From: Alkaliphilus sp. B6464 | GTDB lineage: Bacteria > Bacillota > Clostridia > Peptostreptococcales > Natronincolaceae | Reading direction: 5' to 3' | DNA: 64,000 nt | NCBI RefSeq assembly: GCF_018141165.1 | Contig: NZ_CP058557.1 | Location: 1,612,001-1,676,000, forward strand | Shown here: positions 18,296-28,819 of the stretch, in pieces | Numbering within the stretch: the stretch's first letter is position 1 | How the letters are laid out: each line of letters opens with the position of its first letter | Translations under genes and position numbers: made by a program | The notes under the pieces: model-generated | The model's input: only the letters and a program-made list of their open reading frames with translations | Databases searched by the model: none | Told to the model about the DNA's origin: nothing

Positions 18296-18328
18296 AATAA
18301 CCTCAGGGATATCCCTGGGGTTATTTTA
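18296..18328 (+). terminator. Intrinsic terminator of ftsH
   Basis: A 13-bp stem (AATAACCTCAGGG with its complement, one G-U pair), a short loop and a T-rich tail directly after the ftsH stop. Confidence 0.85.
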
Positions 18329-18805
18329 TAGTATAATGAAAGTATAAGTTGTATTGTTAAAGATGGATTATTTAAAGAAGCATAATGTTAGTAGTAATAA
18401 ATAATAGGGTAATATTGATATGGATATAGACTTATATTGTTTTTAAAAAAATCAACGAAGCTTTTGCCCTAGTGGGGTTTATGGAAAGTATATATTAAGA
18501 ATAGTTATAATTTGCTGCGAGTTATAGAATAGTTACAAAATTTGTGTAATTTTTATAAAATAAGTTGCAACTATGAGGAAAAAGCTGTAGAATAACATGT
18601 AGTAGTGCAATATATATTTCAGTGTGTGCAAGCGATGAATTAAAACTTGCAAATAACAAAATATATAAAAATTTTTAAATTTACAAAGGCGTTGTTCTAC
18701 TGTAATCATAGTGATTAAGGTATAATAAGTGATATAAGAGCTCTACTTGAAAATTGAAAGAATATATTTTTGGACTTCAATTTGAAAAATGAGGGAGGAA
18801 AAGAA
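18329..18805 (+). other. Intergenic region upstream of the methylmalonyl-CoA module
   Basis: About 480 AT-rich bases without a convincing gene. A TATAAT at 18722-18727 may be a -10 element, but no -35 stands at 17 bp. No cobalamin riboswitch core was recognised, although the first downstream product needs B12. The ribosome site GGGAGG at 18793-18798 sets the mutase start. Confidence 0.5.
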
Positions 18806-20485
18806 ATGTTTGAGAAGGAAAGTATTGAGCAATTGAGGCAAAAACAAAATGATTGGAACGAAAATAAGGTTGGTAAAGCTTTATCTAAGTTTCCAGAAAG
18901 AAAAGCGCAGTTTGTAACAGGATCTAACCAAGAAGTAGAAAGACTTTATACAGCGGCAGACGTTGAAGGATTTAATTACGAAGATGATCTAGGATTCCCC
19001 GGACAGTATCCATTTACGAGAGGTGTTCAGCCTACTATGTATCGCGGACGTTTTTGGACTATGAGGCAGTATGCTGGATTTGCTACAGCAGAAGAGTCTA
19101 ATAAGCGTTATAAATATTTATTAGAACAGGGGCAAACTGGACTATCAGTTGCTTTTGACCTTCCAACACAAATTGGATACGACTCAAACCACCCATTAGC
19201 AGAAGGTGAAGTAGGTAAGGTTGGAGTTGCTATCGACTCACTAAAAGATATGGAAATTTTATTTGATGGTATTCCATTAGATAAAGTAAGTACATCTATG
19301 ACTATTAATGCTCCTGCGTCTGTGCTACTTGCAATGTATATTGTGGTGGCAGAAAAGCAGGGGGTATCCTCAGATAAGCTTAGAGGAACCATTCAAAATG
19401 ACATATTAAAAGAATATATTGCAAGAGGTACATATATTTTCCCACCAGAGCCTTCAATGAGATTAATAACTGATATTTTTGAGTACTGCTCAAAGGAAGT
19501 ACCACAATGGAATACAATAAGTATTTCTGGTTATCACATCCGTGAGGCAGGTTCTACGGCGGTACAAGAGGTTGCATTTACATTAGCAGACGGTATAGCT
19601 TATGTTGAGGCAGCTATTAAGGCAGGTCTTGATGTAGATACATTTGCCCCAAGATTGTCATTTTTCTTTAATGCTCACAACGATCTTTTAGAAGAAGTTG
19701 CAAAGTTTAGAGCTGCAAGAAGATTATGGGCAAAAATTATGAAAGATTACTTTGGAGCAAAAGATCCAAAGTCTATGCAACTTAAGTTTCATACACAAAC
19801 AGGGGGTTGTACATTAACTGCGCAGCAACCTGATAATAATATTGTACGTGTAGCTATACAAACATTGGCGGCAGTCCTTGGAGGTACTCAGTCTTTACAC
19901 ACTAACTCTAAGGATGAGGCCCTTGCACTTCCGACAGAGGAGTCTGTAAGAATAGCTCTAAGAACACAACAAATAGTTGCTCATGAAAGTGGCGTAGCTG
20001 AAACGATAGATCCACTCGCTGGTTCTTATTATGTAGAGAGCTTAACAAATAAAATTGAAAATGAAGCTATGGACTATATTAATAAAATTAAAGAATTAGG
20101 TGGAGCACCTAAGGCTATAGAAAAAGGATTTATACAAAAAGAAATTATGGACAGTTCTTATGAGTATCAAAAACAGATTGAAAGTGGAGATCGAGTTGTA
20201 GTTGGTATGAATAAGTTCCAAATTAAAGAGGATTCTCCAAAGGGACTTTTAAGAGTAGACCCAGCTGTTGGCGAGCTTCAAAAGCAAAAAATTAGAAGTC
20301 TTGAAGAGGAAAGAAATAATAATGAAGTACAAGAGAAGCTAGAAGCTTTAAGAAAAGCAGCAGAAGGAGATTCAAACTTAATGCCGTTTATTTTAGATGC
20401 AGTAAGGGAATATGCAACTCTAGGAGAAATTTGTGGTGTGCTTAGGGAAGTATTTGGTGAATATCAACAAAGCGTTATTCTATAA
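18806..20485 (+). CDS. mcmA1: Methylmalonyl-CoA mutase large (substrate-binding) subunit
   Basis: Isomerises succinyl-CoA and methylmalonyl-CoA by an adenosylcobalamin radical mechanism. The protein has 559 residues and is the TIM-barrel part only; the B12 domain is a separate gene 25 bp downstream. ATG 18806 follows GGGAGG, and an in-frame TTG at 18770 lacks a site. The active-site tyrosine of true methylmalonyl-CoA mutases is kept at Y79 ([17 protein letters not shown]); isobutyryl-CoA mutases have phenylalanine there. The epimerase and decarboxylase genes nearby support this substrate. Confidence 0.93.
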   Translation: MFEKESIEQLRQKQNDWNENKVGKALSKFPERKAQFVTGSNQEVERLYTAADVEGFNYEDDLGFPGQYPFTRGVQPTMYRGRFWTMRQYAGFATAEESNKRYKYLLEQGQTGLSVAFDLPTQIGYDSNHPLAEGEVGKVGVAIDSLKDMEILFDGIPLDKVSTSMTINAPASVLLAMYIVVAEKQGVSSDKLRGTIQNDILKEYIARGTYIFPPEPSMRLITDIFEYCSKEVPQWNTISISGYHIREAGSTAVQEVAFTLADGIAYVEAAIKAGLDVDTFAPRLSFFFNAHNDLLEEVAKFRAARRLWAKIMKDYFGAKDPKSMQLKFHTQTGGCTLTAQQPDNNIVRVAIQTLAAVLGGTQSLHTNSKDEALALPTEESVRIALRTQQIVAHESGVAETIDPLAGSYYVESLTNKIENEAMDYINKIKELGGAPKAIEKGFIQKEIMDSSYEYQKQIESGDRVVVGMNKFQIKEDSPKGLLRVDPAVGELQKQKIRSLEEERNNNEVQEKLEALRKAAEGDSNLMPFILDAVREYATLGEICGVLREVFGEYQQSVIL

Positions 20486-20510
20486 TATAGTATAAAGGAG
20501 GCTCATATTC

Positions 20511-20909
20511 ATGGAAAGACCTATTAGAGTATTGGTGGCAAAACCAGGATTAGATGGACATGATCGCGGTGCAAAGGTTATTGCAAGAGCTTTAAGGGAT
20601 GCGGGTATGGAAGTAATTTATACAGGTCTAAGACAAACACCTGAGCAAATAGTGGCAGCAGCTGTACAAGAAGACGTTGAAGTAGTGGCATTAAGTATTT
20701 TATCTGGCGCTCATAACCATTTATTACCAAAGGTAGTAGAGCTTTTAAAGGCAGAAGGTGCTTATGATGAAACATTAGTTATTGGTGGTGGAGTAATTCC
20801 AGATGAAGATATTCCTTTTTTAAAAGAAAAAGGAGTTGCAGAAGTTTTCACTCCAGGAACACCTACACAGGTTACTATAGATTTTATTAAGAATAATTTA
20901 AAGAGATAA
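20511..20909 (+). CDS. mcmA2: Methylmalonyl-CoA mutase small (B12-binding) subunit
   Basis: A 132-residue cobalamin-binding domain. The DGHDRG motif is at 15-20, and H17 should ligate cobalt from below. The conserved SILSGAH and GGGVIPDED loops that hold the nucleotide tail are present. It matches the C-terminal domain of single-chain mutases. It lies between the large subunit and the MeaB chaperone. Confidence 0.95.
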   Translation: MERPIRVLVAKPGLDGHDRGAKVIARALRDAGMEVIYTGLRQTPEQIVAAAVQEDVEVVALSILSGAHNHLLPKVVELLKAEGAYDETLVIGGGVIPDEDIPFLKEKGVAEVFTPGTPTQVTIDFIKNNLKR

Positions 20910-20954
20910 GAATATATATAGTGTGGCATTAAAGACAAATTAGGTGGTGTCATT

Positions 20955-21899
20955 ATGAATTTAGCCGAAAGACTTTTAAATGGTGATAAGAGAGCAGCAG
21001 CCAGACTTATTACTATGTTTGAAAACAACGATCAAGAGGCTATTGATCTATTAACAGCACTTTATAAAAATACTGGTAGGGCTCAAGTAATTGGTATTAC
21101 AGGACCTCCAGGAGCTGGAAAAAGCACTCTTACTGATAAATTAGCTAAAGCCTTAAGAAAAGAAGGTAAAACTGTTGGAATTATTGCTATAGATCCTACT
21201 AGCCCATTTACGGGAGGCTCTATTTTAGGGGATAGGGTAAGGATGTCCGATCTTTATACTGATCCAGGTGTTTTTATTAGAAGTATGGGTACAAGGGGAC
21301 ATCTTGGAGGACTTTCTAAATCTACTCTGGGGGCAGCAAAGGTTCTTGATATTTATGGATGTGACTATATATTTGTTGAGACAGTAGGGGTTGGACAGTC
21401 AGAAGTAGATATTGTAAAGGCGGCAGATACAATACTTATGGTAATGGTGCCTGGCCTGGGGGATGATATTCAGGCTATTAAGGCAGGGATAATGGAAATT
21501 GGTGATGTGTTTGCTATTAATAAAGCAGATCGTGATGGTGCTTCAAAAACTAAGGTAGAGATAGAAATGGCCTTAGATTTTAATCATAGTGAGTGGCGGC
21601 CTCCTGTTTGCGAAGTGGTGGCCCTTTACAATAAAGGTATTGATGAGTTAGTAGAAGAACTAAAAAGGCATAGAGCCTACTTAGAAACTTCTGGGCAACT
21701 AATAAAAAGAAGAACTAAAAATAGCGAATTAGAAATATTAGATTTAACTCAACAAACATTAATGAAAAGAATACTTGGAGATGCAAAGAGCCAGGAGGAT
21801 ATTCATACTTTATCTGAGCAGGTTGCAAATAGAGATTTAGATCCATATAGTGCCAGCAGGCAAATAATAAATAAAATAATGCAGTTTTCTAACGTATAG
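20955..21899 (+). CDS. meaB: MeaB/ArgK-type GTPase, B12 mutase chaperone
   Basis: A 314-residue G3E GTPase that gates cofactor loading and protects methylmalonyl-CoA mutase. The P-loop GPPGAGKS is at 50-57. The ETVGVGQSEVD switch and NKAD base-recognition motif (AINKADRDG) follow, with a C-terminal dimerisation region. It is directly downstream of the mutase genes, as in many bacteria. The ribosome site is AGGTGGTG. Confidence 0.95.
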   Translation: MNLAERLLNGDKRAAARLITMFENNDQEAIDLLTALYKNTGRAQVIGITGPPGAGKSTLTDKLAKALRKEGKTVGIIAIDPTSPFTGGSILGDRVRMSDLYTDPGVFIRSMGTRGHLGGLSKSTLGAAKVLDIYGCDYIFVETVGVGQSEVDIVKAADTILMVMVPGLGDDIQAIKAGIMEIGDVFAINKADRDGASKTKVEIEMALDFNHSEWRPPVCEVVALYNKGIDELVEELKRHRAYLETSGQLIKRRTKNSELEILDLTQQTLMKRILGDAKSQEDIHTLSEQVANRDLDPYSASRQIINKIMQFSNV

Positions 21900-21947
21900 G
21901 AGAGTATAAAATATTATAATATACGCTTTTCGTAACATACGTTCAAT

Positions 21948-21991
21948 AAAGGCTTATTTAATTTAAAAAGCTTACATATAAGCCTTTGTTT
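21948..21991 (+). terminator. Terminator-like hairpin after meaB
   Basis: AAAGGCTTAT pairs with ATAAGCCTTT and is followed by GTTTAAAT. It stands 48 bp after meaB and may split the mutase and decarboxylase transcripts or attenuate read-through. Confidence 0.55.
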
Positions 21992-22022
21992 AAATAAAAT
22001 TAAAGAAAGGTAGGACTTACCC

Positions 22023-22430
22023 ATGAATGTTAAAAAAGTGGATCACATTGGAATAGCTGTGAAAAATTTAGATGAAACATTGAAGTTTTACCAAGATATT
22101 TTAGGTCTTGAGTGTGCAGGTACAGAGGTTGTAGAAGAACAAAAAGTAAAGGTTGCATTTTTACCAGTAGGTGATACGGAGGTAGAGCTCTTAGAGTCTA
22201 CAGAAGATGATGGACCAATTGCAAAATTCATCGAGAAAAAAGGTGAAGGTATCCAGCACATTGCTTTTAGAGTAGATAACATAGAGGAAGCCATTGAAGA
22301 GATGAAGGCAAAGGGAGTAAGAATGATTGACGAGAAGCCAAGATATGGAGCAGGAGGGGCTAAAATAGCTTTTTGTCATCCTAAAAGTACAGGTGGAGTT
22401 CTTGTGGAGTTAAGTGAGAGGGAGGGATAA
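22023..22430 (+). CDS. mce: Methylmalonyl-CoA epimerase
   Basis: Interconverts the R and S forms of methylmalonyl-CoA, linking mutase and decarboxylase. A 135-residue vicinal-oxygen-chelate protein with two beta-alpha-beta-beta-beta repeats. Likely metal ligands are H8 (VDHIGIAV), H79 (IQHIAFRV) and E129 (VLVELSE). It ends 2 bp before the mmdA start. Confidence 0.95.
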   Translation: MNVKKVDHIGIAVKNLDETLKFYQDILGLECAGTEVVEEQKVKVAFLPVGDTEVELLESTEDDGPIAKFIEKKGEGIQHIAFRVDNIEEAIEEMKAKGVRMIDEKPRYGAGGAKIAFCHPKSTGGVLVELSEREG

Positions 22431-22432
22431 AA

Positions 22433-23980
22433 ATGTCCATAAACAAATTAGAAGACCTTCGTAACCGCAAAGCAAAGATTGAGCTTGGTGGTGGCGAAAA
22501 AAGAATTGCCAGCCAGCATGAAAAAGGTAAGTTGACAGCTAGAGAAAGAATTAACCTCTTATTTGATGAAGGAAGTTTTGTAGAATTAGACGCCTTTATC
22601 AAGCATAGATGCGTTAACTTCGGCATGGAAAAGGTAGATTCTCCAGGTGAAGGTGTTGTAACAGGCTATGGTTTAGTTGATGGTAGATTGGTATATGCCT
22701 ATGCACAAGACTTTACTGTTGTAGGTGGATCATTAGGGGAAATGCATGCAAAGAAAATTTGCAAGGTACAAGATTTAGCATTAAAGATGGGAGCGCCAAT
22801 AGTGGGTATGAATGACTCTGGCGGGGCTAGAATCCAAGAGGGAGTAGATGCTCTATCTGGATATGGAGATATCTTCTACAGAAATACTATTGCTTCTGGG
22901 GTAGTGCCACAGATTTCTGCAATTATGGGACCTTGTGCAGGTGGAGCAGTATACTCTCCAGCACTAACAGACTTTATTTTTATGGTAGATAAAACAAGTC
23001 AAATGTTTATTACAGGTCCACAAGTTATTAAAACTGTAACTGGTGAAGAGGTAAGTGCAGAGGCCCTTGGCGGAGCAATGACACACAATAAAACTAGTGG
23101 GGTAGCACACTTTGTAACAGCGAATGATGAGGCTTGTATAGAAGAAATTAGAAGATTACTTAGCTTTTTACCTTCTAATAATATGGAAACTGCTCCTGTT
23201 TTCTATACAGAAGATGATATAAACAAAATTATTCCAGAGTTAGATGAAATTGTGCCAGAAAATCCAAATAAGCCATACGATATGAAGGCAATAATTACAG
23301 CTATTGCAGATGATTCAGATTTCTTTGAAGTACAACCCTATTATGCACAAAATATGATTACAGGTTTTGTTCGTATTAATGGACAGTCTGTAGGTATTAT
23401 TGCAAACCAACCTAAAGTATTGGCAGGTTGTTTAGATATTAATGCTTCTGACAAAGCAGGAAGATTCATTAGAACATGTGACTGCTTTAATATTCCAATA
23501 TTAACTCTTGTAGATGTACCAGGATTTTTACCTGGAACAAGCCAAGAATATGGTGGAATTATTCGTCATGGTGCTAAAATGCTTTATGCCTATAGTGAAG
23601 CTACGGTACCACTTATAACATTAATCGTTAGAAAAGCATACGGTGGAGCATATTTAGCTATGTCTAGTAAACATTTAGGTGCTGATATGGTACTTGCCTG
23701 GCCAACTGCTGAAATTGCGGTAATGGGACCAGAAGGAGCGGCTAACATTATATTCAAAAATGAAATTGCAGATTCTGAGGACCCACAATCTACAAGAAAT
23801 CAAAAAATTGACGAATATAAAGGAGAGTTTGCTACACCTTATAAAGCTGCAGAAAGAGGTTTCGTTGATGATGTTATAGAGCCATCGGCTACTAGACCAA
23901 GAATAGTAGATGCTCTTAATATGCTAGCAAGTAAGAGAGAGAGTAGACCAGCTAAAAAACACGGTAACTTACCAGTATAG
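22433..23980 (+). CDS. mmdA: Methylmalonyl-CoA decarboxylase alpha (carboxyltransferase) subunit
   Basis: A 515-residue carboxyltransferase that moves CO2 from methylmalonyl-CoA to the biotin carrier, giving propionyl-CoA. It has two crotonase-like halves. Oxyanion-hole glycines appear in [15 protein letters not shown] and in the second-half [11 protein letters not shown]. Propionyl-CoA carboxylase beta subunits are close relatives. No biotin carboxylase gene is present, and the following genes are the membrane subunits of a sodium pump, so decarboxylation is the likely direction. Confidence 0.93.
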   Translation: MSINKLEDLRNRKAKIELGGGEKRIASQHEKGKLTARERINLLFDEGSFVELDAFIKHRCVNFGMEKVDSPGEGVVTGYGLVDGRLVYAYAQDFTVVGGSLGEMHAKKICKVQDLALKMGAPIVGMNDSGGARIQEGVDALSGYGDIFYRNTIASGVVPQISAIMGPCAGGAVYSPALTDFIFMVDKTSQMFITGPQVIKTVTGEEVSAEALGGAMTHNKTSGVAHFVTANDEACIEEIRRLLSFLPSNNMETAPVFYTEDDINKIIPELDEIVPENPNKPYDMKAIITAIADDSDFFEVQPYYAQNMITGFVRINGQSVGIIANQPKVLAGCLDINASDKAGRFIRTCDCFNIPILTLVDVPGFLPGTSQEYGGIIRHGAKMLYAYSEATVPLITLIVRKAYGGAYLAMSSKHLGADMVLAWPTAEIAVMGPEGAANIIFKNEIADSEDPQSTRNQKIDEYKGEFATPYKAAERGFVDDVIEPSATRPRIVDALNMLASKRESRPAKKHGNLPV

Positions 23981-24012
23981 ATCCTTCAATAGAAAAAAGA
24001 GGTGATTAATAT

Positions 24013-24408
24013 ATGAACTTACTGGAAAGAATGAAAGTTTCCATTGATACTATGACAATGGGAGAGAAGTTTTTAGGCAGTATAATGGTAACACTTGTGG
24101 GAGTCGGTATAGTATTTGCAGCATTAGCTATATTATACTTTGCTATTATTATTATGCAAAAAGTGGTAGGTAAATCTCAACCTAAAAAAATAGTCGATTC
24201 AAAACCTTCTCCTACTATTGAAGATGAAGTTGTAGAAGAAGAAACAGTGGATAATACAGAGCTTGTAGCGGTTATTACAGCTGCAGTAGCTGCTAGCTTA
24301 AATACTTCCACTCATAACATTATTGTTAGAAATATTACTCGTATATCGGATCAAACACCTTCTTGGGCTAAAATGGGAAGGGTAGATCAAATTAGTAATA
24401 AGCTTTAA
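24013..24408 (+). CDS. mmdD: OadG-like small membrane subunit of Na+-pump decarboxylase (delta)
   Basis: A 131-residue protein with one hydrophobic helix (about 22-50) and a charged C-terminal half with alternating acidic residues. This fits the OadG/MmdD subunit that assembles the alpha and beta subunits. The segment EELVAVITAAVAA-like (here TELVAVITAAVAASL) is typical. It lies between mmdA and the biotin carrier, the order known from Veillonella. Confidence 0.88.
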   Translation: MNLLERMKVSIDTMTMGEKFLGSIMVTLVGVGIVFAALAILYFAIIIMQKVVGKSQPKKIVDSKPSPTIEDEVVEEETVDNTELVAVITAAVAASLNTSTHNIIVRNITRISDQTPSWAKMGRVDQISNKL

Positions 24409-24473
24409 TTTAAAGAATTACATATTAAAACAATGCATTATAATCTAAACTACTATTAAGGAGGAATTGTACG

Positions 24474-24866
24474 ATGAGAAAGTTTAATATAACTGTAAAT
24501 GGTGTTTCCTATGATGTAGAAGTAGAAGAAATTAAGGATGGTATGCCAGCGCCTGCACCAAGAGCTGCAGCTCCAGTAGCACCAGTGGCAAAACCAGCAG
24601 CTTCAAAGCCATCTCCAGCGGCGAAATCAGCGCCATCGGCAGCTCCAGCAGGTGCTACAACTATTGAGGCACCAATGCCGGGAAACATTTGGAAGATAGA
24701 AGTTAAGGAAGGTCAACAAGTAAAATCTGGGGATGTACTTCTAATTTTAGAAGCTATGAAGATGGAAAATGAAATTATGGCTCCAGCTGATGGAGTTGTT
24801 GCATCTATTCATGTTGCTGAAGGTGCTGCAGTAAATGGTGGAGATATTCTAGTATCTCTTAAATAA
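24474..24866 (+). CDS. mmdC: Biotin carboxyl carrier subunit (gamma)
   Basis: A 130-residue protein. A short N-terminal beta region is followed by an Ala/Pro-rich flexible linker (about 24-62). The biotinyl domain carries EAMKMENE, with K96 as the biotin site. It shuttles carboxyl groups from MmdA to the membrane beta subunit. The birA ligase needed for its modification is encoded just downstream. Confidence 0.96.
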   Translation: MRKFNITVNGVSYDVEVEEIKDGMPAPAPRAAAPVAPVAKPAASKPSPAAKSAPSAAPAGATTIEAPMPGNIWKIEVKEGQQVKSGDVLLILEAMKMENEIMAPADGVVASIHVAEGAAVNGGDILVSLK

Positions 24867-24902
24867 TAAAAGCACCTAAAACAATTGAAAGGAGATGCAC
24901 AG

Positions 24903-26102
24903 ATGGTTGATATAGTTGTGGAATTTTTAGGGACCACAGGTTTTGTAAACATGACAGGTGGTCAACTACTTATGATAGTTGTTTCATGTGTTTTACTATA
25001 TCTAGCAATCGCAAAAGGCTTCGAACCTTTACTGCTTATTCCTATAGCTTTTGGTATGTTACTTGTTAATTTACCTCTATCTGGAATAATGGATGCTGGA
25101 GCAAATTTATTAAAATTAGGTTCACCTACAGCTGACATGATAGAAAAAGGAATACCTGCAAGTATGTATGTTGATTCACCAGGAGGATTATTGTATTATA
25201 TTTATAATTCGGGAATCAAACTAGGGGTTTTTCCGCCTTTAATCTTCTTAGGTGTTGGAGCAATGACTGATTTCGGTCCACTTATTGCTAACCCAAAAAG
25301 CTTATTTTTAGGGGCAGCAGCACAGGCTGGAATATTCTTTACATTCATTGGAGCCACAGTGCTTGGCTTTACAGCTCAAGAAGCTTCTTCTATTGGAATT
25401 ATAGGTGGAGCAGATGGACCTACAGCAATATTTTTAACTTCTAAGTTAGCACCTCATCTTCTAGGACCAATAGCGGTTGCAGCCTACTCTTACATGGCAC
25501 TAGTTCCAATTATTCAACCTCCTATTATGAAGGCGCTTACTACAAAAGAAGAGCGAATGATTAAGATGGAGCAATTAAGAACAGTATCAAAGGTTGAGAG
25601 AGTAGTTTTTCCTATAATGGTAACTATTATAGTTTCATTAATAGTGCCAAGTGCAACAGCTTTAGTTGGTATGCTTATGCTTGGAAACCTATTTAAGGAA
25701 TCTGGAGTAACAGATCGTCTTTCTAAAACAGCACAAAATGAATTAATTAATATTGTAACTATTTTACTAGGAATAAGTGTTGGAGCAACAGCTAATGCAG
25801 AAACATTTTTAAAATTAGAAACGCTTAAAATAATTGCACTAGGTATAGTTGCTTTTGGGGTAGGTACAGCAGCCGGAGTATTACTTGGAAAAGTAATGAA
25901 TAAACTATCTGGTGGTAAAGTAAATCCACTTATAGGATCAGCTGGAGTTTCGGCAGTACCTATGGCAGCTAGAGTTTCTCAAGTTGTTGGACAAAAAGAA
26001 AATCCAAGTAATTTCCTATTAATGCATGCTATGGGACCTAACGTTGCAGGGGTAATTGGATCTGCTGTTGCGGCAGGTGTATTATTAACATTGTTTGGTT
26101 AA
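24903..26102 (+). CDS. mmdB: Na+-translocating decarboxylase beta subunit
   Basis: A 399-residue integral membrane protein of the OadB family. It decarboxylates carboxybiotin and exports Na+. Many hydrophobic helices are present. The conserved [13 protein letters not shown] segment contains the aspartate implicated in sodium binding in the Klebsiella homologue. The start is ATG 24903, with AAGGAG 9 bases upstream; an in-frame TTG at 24885 would be part of the spacer. A terminator at 26127 ends the module. Confidence 0.95.
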   Translation: MVDIVVEFLGTTGFVNMTGGQLLMIVVSCVLLYLAIAKGFEPLLLIPIAFGMLLVNLPLSGIMDAGANLLKLGSPTADMIEKGIPASMYVDSPGGLLYYIYNSGIKLGVFPPLIFLGVGAMTDFGPLIANPKSLFLGAAAQAGIFFTFIGATVLGFTAQEASSIGIIGGADGPTAIFLTSKLAPHLLGPIAVAAYSYMALVPIIQPPIMKALTTKEERMIKMEQLRTVSKVERVVFPIMVTIIVSLIVPSATALVGMLMLGNLFKESGVTDRLSKTAQNELINIVTILLGISVGATANAETFLKLETLKIIALGIVAFGVGTAAGVLLGKVMNKLSGGKVNPLIGSAGVSAVPMAARVSQVVGQKENPSNFLLMHAMGPNVAGVIGSAVAAGVLLTLFG

Positions 26103-26126
26103 GGGAAAATATTATATTCAGTTAAG

Positions 26127-26153
26127 AGATACGGTGCATAGCCGTATCTTTTT
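26127..26153 (+). terminator. Intrinsic terminator of the decarboxylase operon
   Basis: AGATACGG and CCGTATCT form an 8-bp stem followed by TTTTTC, 25 bp after the mmdB stop. Confidence 0.8.
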
Positions 26154-26174
26154 CTGCTGGTGAGGAGTGAAAAA

Positions 26175-27155
26175 ATGAGGAGTAAAATACTAGAAGAGTT
26201 ATATATTAATAAGGGAAACTATATATCAGGAGAAGTGTTAAGAACTAAGCTAGGCGTTTCTCGTACTGCTATATGGAAGCATATTAATGCATTAAAGGAA
26301 GAAGGATATAATATCGAAACTATTCCTAGAAAGGGGTATATGCTTCTTGAAATGAAAGATAAACTTTTACCTAAGGAAATAGAAGCACTTATTTCTAACA
26401 ATACTATGGGCCAGCAAATTGTTTATTTCGATAGTATTGATTCTACTAATAGCTATGCTAAAAAAGAGGCCAACAAACTAAAAGATGGGACTGTTATTTT
26501 AAGTGAAGAACAGCTACTGGGTAGAGGAAGAAGAGGGAGAAGCTGGTCTTCGCCTAAAGGTACGGGAATTTGGATGTCCTTAGTTTTAAAACCTAATATA
26601 CCACCTACTGAAGGGGTCAAGATGACACAAATAGCAGCAGCGGCTGTATGCAAGGCCATTCGAGAATTAACGGGTCTAAATGCCTTAATTAAATGGCCAA
26701 ACGATATTGTTATTAATGGCAAAAAGATTTGTGGGATTTTAACTGAGATGGCTGGAGAATTAAACGAAGTTAACTATATTATTGTAGGTATAGGTATAAA
26801 TGTAAATACCGATGGATTTGAATGTGAATTGAAGGAAAAAGCTACATCCCTATTTATTGAAGGAGGTAAAAAAATAGATCGCAGGGAACTAGTAGTTAAT
26901 ATCTTGAAAAACTTTGAGGTATTATATAATATCTATATTAAGGATTTAGATTTAGATGAAACTTTAGTTATAGTTAAAAACTATTCTGCTATATTAGGAA
27001 AAGAAATTAAAATTATTCAAGGGAATTTAGAAAAAAAAGCTAGAGCTATAGATATTAACGACGAAGGACTATTATTAGTACAGATGGATGATGGTAGCAA
27101 AGAATTAATTTCATCGGGAGAGGTTTCAATTAGAGGTGAGAATGGGTACATATAA
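26175..27155 (+). CDS. birA: Bifunctional biotin-protein ligase / biotin repressor
   Basis: A 326-residue enzyme that attaches biotin to carrier proteins such as the one at 24474. An N-terminal winged helix (about 1-60, LGVSRTAIWKHINAL) suggests it also represses biotin genes. The ligase core has the biotinyl-AMP loop GRGRRGRSW and the KWPND segment, followed by an SH3-like C-terminal domain. ATG 26175 is 7 bases after GAGGAG; the upstream in-frame GTG at 26160 overlaps that site. Confidence 0.94.
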   Translation: MRSKILEELYINKGNYISGEVLRTKLGVSRTAIWKHINALKEEGYNIETIPRKGYMLLEMKDKLLPKEIEALISNNTMGQQIVYFDSIDSTNSYAKKEANKLKDGTVILSEEQLLGRGRRGRSWSSPKGTGIWMSLVLKPNIPPTEGVKMTQIAAAAVCKAIRELTGLNALIKWPNDIVINGKKICGILTEMAGELNEVNYIIVGIGINVNTDGFECELKEKATSLFIEGGKKIDRRELVVNILKNFEVLYNIYIKDLDLDETLVIVKNYSAILGKEIKIIQGNLEKKARAIDINDEGLLLVQMDDGSKELISSGEVSIRGENGYI

Positions 27156-27361
27156 AACAGACCCATTGTTAATAATGAAATTATAACTAAACTGTGATTT
27201 TTTTTCGTTAATTTTATCATAATTATTGCAATATAAATTTCAACCTGTTAAAATAATATGGTGAAATAGCTGGCATCAAATTTTGAGCTAGACTAGATCT
27301 CAGTGTTTTGAAAAATTTAAATTGTCCGGCATCTGTAAAGAGCTGGAACGGAGGTGGCGAA

Positions 27362-27871
27362 ATGATTCAAAGTACAAAAATGTCAACAAAAAAAGTAACA
27401 ATCGCTGGTATGTTAGGTGCATTTTCAGTAGTACTAAGTATGACTCCAATAGGGTATATACCTATACCGATACTTGGGGTTAATGCAACCACTATGCACA
27501 TTCCTGTTATTATTGGTGCAATTTTAGGTGGACCATTGGTAGGGACTATAGTAGGATTAATGTTTGGAGTTAGTAGCTTTTTAAGAGTGGGATCACCTTT
27601 TTTTGCAGATCCTTTAGTTTCTATATTGCCAAGACTATTTATAGGAGTTATGAGCTACTATACCTACAAGGCATTTAAACATTCTATCCCAGCAGCTATA
27701 GTAGGTACGCTAACTAACACTCTTGGAGTACTGTCTATGGTATATTTAAGAGGATATCTACCGTTAAATGCAGTTATTGGTGTTGCCACGCTAAATGGAA
27801 TTACCGAAGCTATTGTTTCTTCTGTTATAGTGTATATAGTAATGAAAGGTTTGAAAAACTATAAAATATAA
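27362..27871 (+). CDS. ECF transporter S component, probably pantothenate (PanT-like)
   Basis: A 169-residue membrane protein with about six helices, typical of the substrate-binding S component of energy-coupling-factor vitamin importers. The TTMHIPVIIGAILGGP stretch is characteristic of this group. The energising module is not encoded here. Its position just before coaX, a pantothenate kinase, suggests pantothenate as substrate; this is inference. The start ATG 27362 follows GGAGGTG; longer frames upstream lack a site. Confidence 0.78.
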   Translation: MIQSTKMSTKKVTIAGMLGAFSVVLSMTPIGYIPIPILGVNATTMHIPVIIGAILGGPLVGTIVGLMFGVSSFLRVGSPFFADPLVSILPRLFIGVMSYYTYKAFKHSIPAAIVGTLTNTLGVLSMVYLRGYLPLNAVIGVATLNGITEAIVSSVIVYIVMKGLKNYKI

Positions 27872-27904
27872 TAGATAAAATAGACTAGTTGAGAAGGTGA
27901 ACAA

Positions 27905-28708
27905 ATGATCGTAGTTTTTGATGTAGGTAATACTAATATTGTATTAGGTGTTTACCGTGGAAAAGAGTTAATAGACTATTGGAGAATCGCAACGGATAAG
28001 GAAAAGACATCTGATGAATATAGTATGGTTATTCATCAATTCTTTCAATATAATGGTTTAGACATTAATGATGTTGAAGATATTATTATTTCTTCAGTAG
28101 TACCAAACATTATGTATTCTTTAGAACATGCATCAAGAAAACTTTTTAATAAAGAGCCTTTAATAGTAGGACCTGGTATTAAGACAGGTATGAATATAAA
28201 ATACGATAATCCTAAACAGGTTGGAGCAGATAGAATTGTTAATGCTATTGCTGCCTATGAAAAATACGGTGGGCCATTAATAATTGTAGACTTTGGAACA
28301 GCAACAACCTTCTGTGCTATTTCGGAAACGGGAGAATACTTAGGTGGTACCATTTCACCGGGGATTAAGATTTCAAGTGATGCACTATTTGAAAAAGCCG
28401 CAAAGCTTCCAAGAGTAGAACTTGTAAAGCCGGGAAAGGTAATTTGCAAAAATACTGTTAACAGTATGCAGGCTGGCATAATATATGGTTATGTTGGTTT
28501 AGTAGAGTATATTGTAAATAAGATGAAAAAAGAGATTAGGTGTAGCTCTTGTAGGGTAATTGCTACAGGTGGACTATCAACTTTAATAGCTAGTGAAACA
28601 GAAAGTATAGACACAGTAGATAAGTTTTTATCCCTAGAAGGCTTAAATATTATTTATGAACGTAACAAGGAAGACCGAATTGCATTAAACAATAAGAGCT
28701 GGGTGTAA
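27905..28708 (+). CDS. coaX: Type III pantothenate kinase
   Basis: Phosphorylates pantothenate in the first step of coenzyme A synthesis. It is a 267-residue ASKHA-fold enzyme. The N-terminal phosphate loop [12 protein letters not shown], the conserved GADR (VGADRIVNA) and the DFGTATTF segment are present. Type III enzymes are not feedback-inhibited by CoA. The stop codon lies within the loop of a hairpin terminator at 28690. Confidence 0.95.
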   Translation: MIVVFDVGNTNIVLGVYRGKELIDYWRIATDKEKTSDEYSMVIHQFFQYNGLDINDVEDIIISSVVPNIMYSLEHASRKLFNKEPLIVGPGIKTGMNIKYDNPKQVGADRIVNAIAAYEKYGGPLIIVDFGTATTFCAISETGEYLGGTISPGIKISSDALFEKAAKLPRVELVKPGKVICKNTVNSMQAGIIYGYVGLVEYIVNKMKKEIRCSSCRVIATGGLSTLIASETESIDTVDKFLSLEGLNIIYERNKEDRIALNNKSWV

Positions 28709-28726
28709 ACCTGGCTTTTATTGTTT
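28690..28726 (+). terminator. Terminator overlapping the end of coaX
   Basis: A 15-bp stem with G-U pairs (CAATAAGAGCTGGGT with ACCTGGCTTTTATTG) encloses the TAA stop. A moderate T-rich tail follows. Confidence 0.6.
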
Positions 28727-28819
28727 ATATTATATATAACTGCTTTTAGTGTATTTTTATTTATATATGCAACGTGGCAGAATCAAAACTGTCCTACTTA
28801 GTAACTGGAGGTAAAAAGT

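Noticed and set aside
18329-18805. Cobalamin riboswitch upstream of the B12 mutase
   Set aside because: No conserved B12-box core (such as GCCACTG with a paired GGGAA context) could be found, despite the expectation from context.
22433-23980. Propionyl-CoA carboxylase beta subunit
   Set aside because: The adjacent Na+-pump membrane subunits and the lack of biotin carboxylase favour methylmalonyl-CoA decarboxylase.
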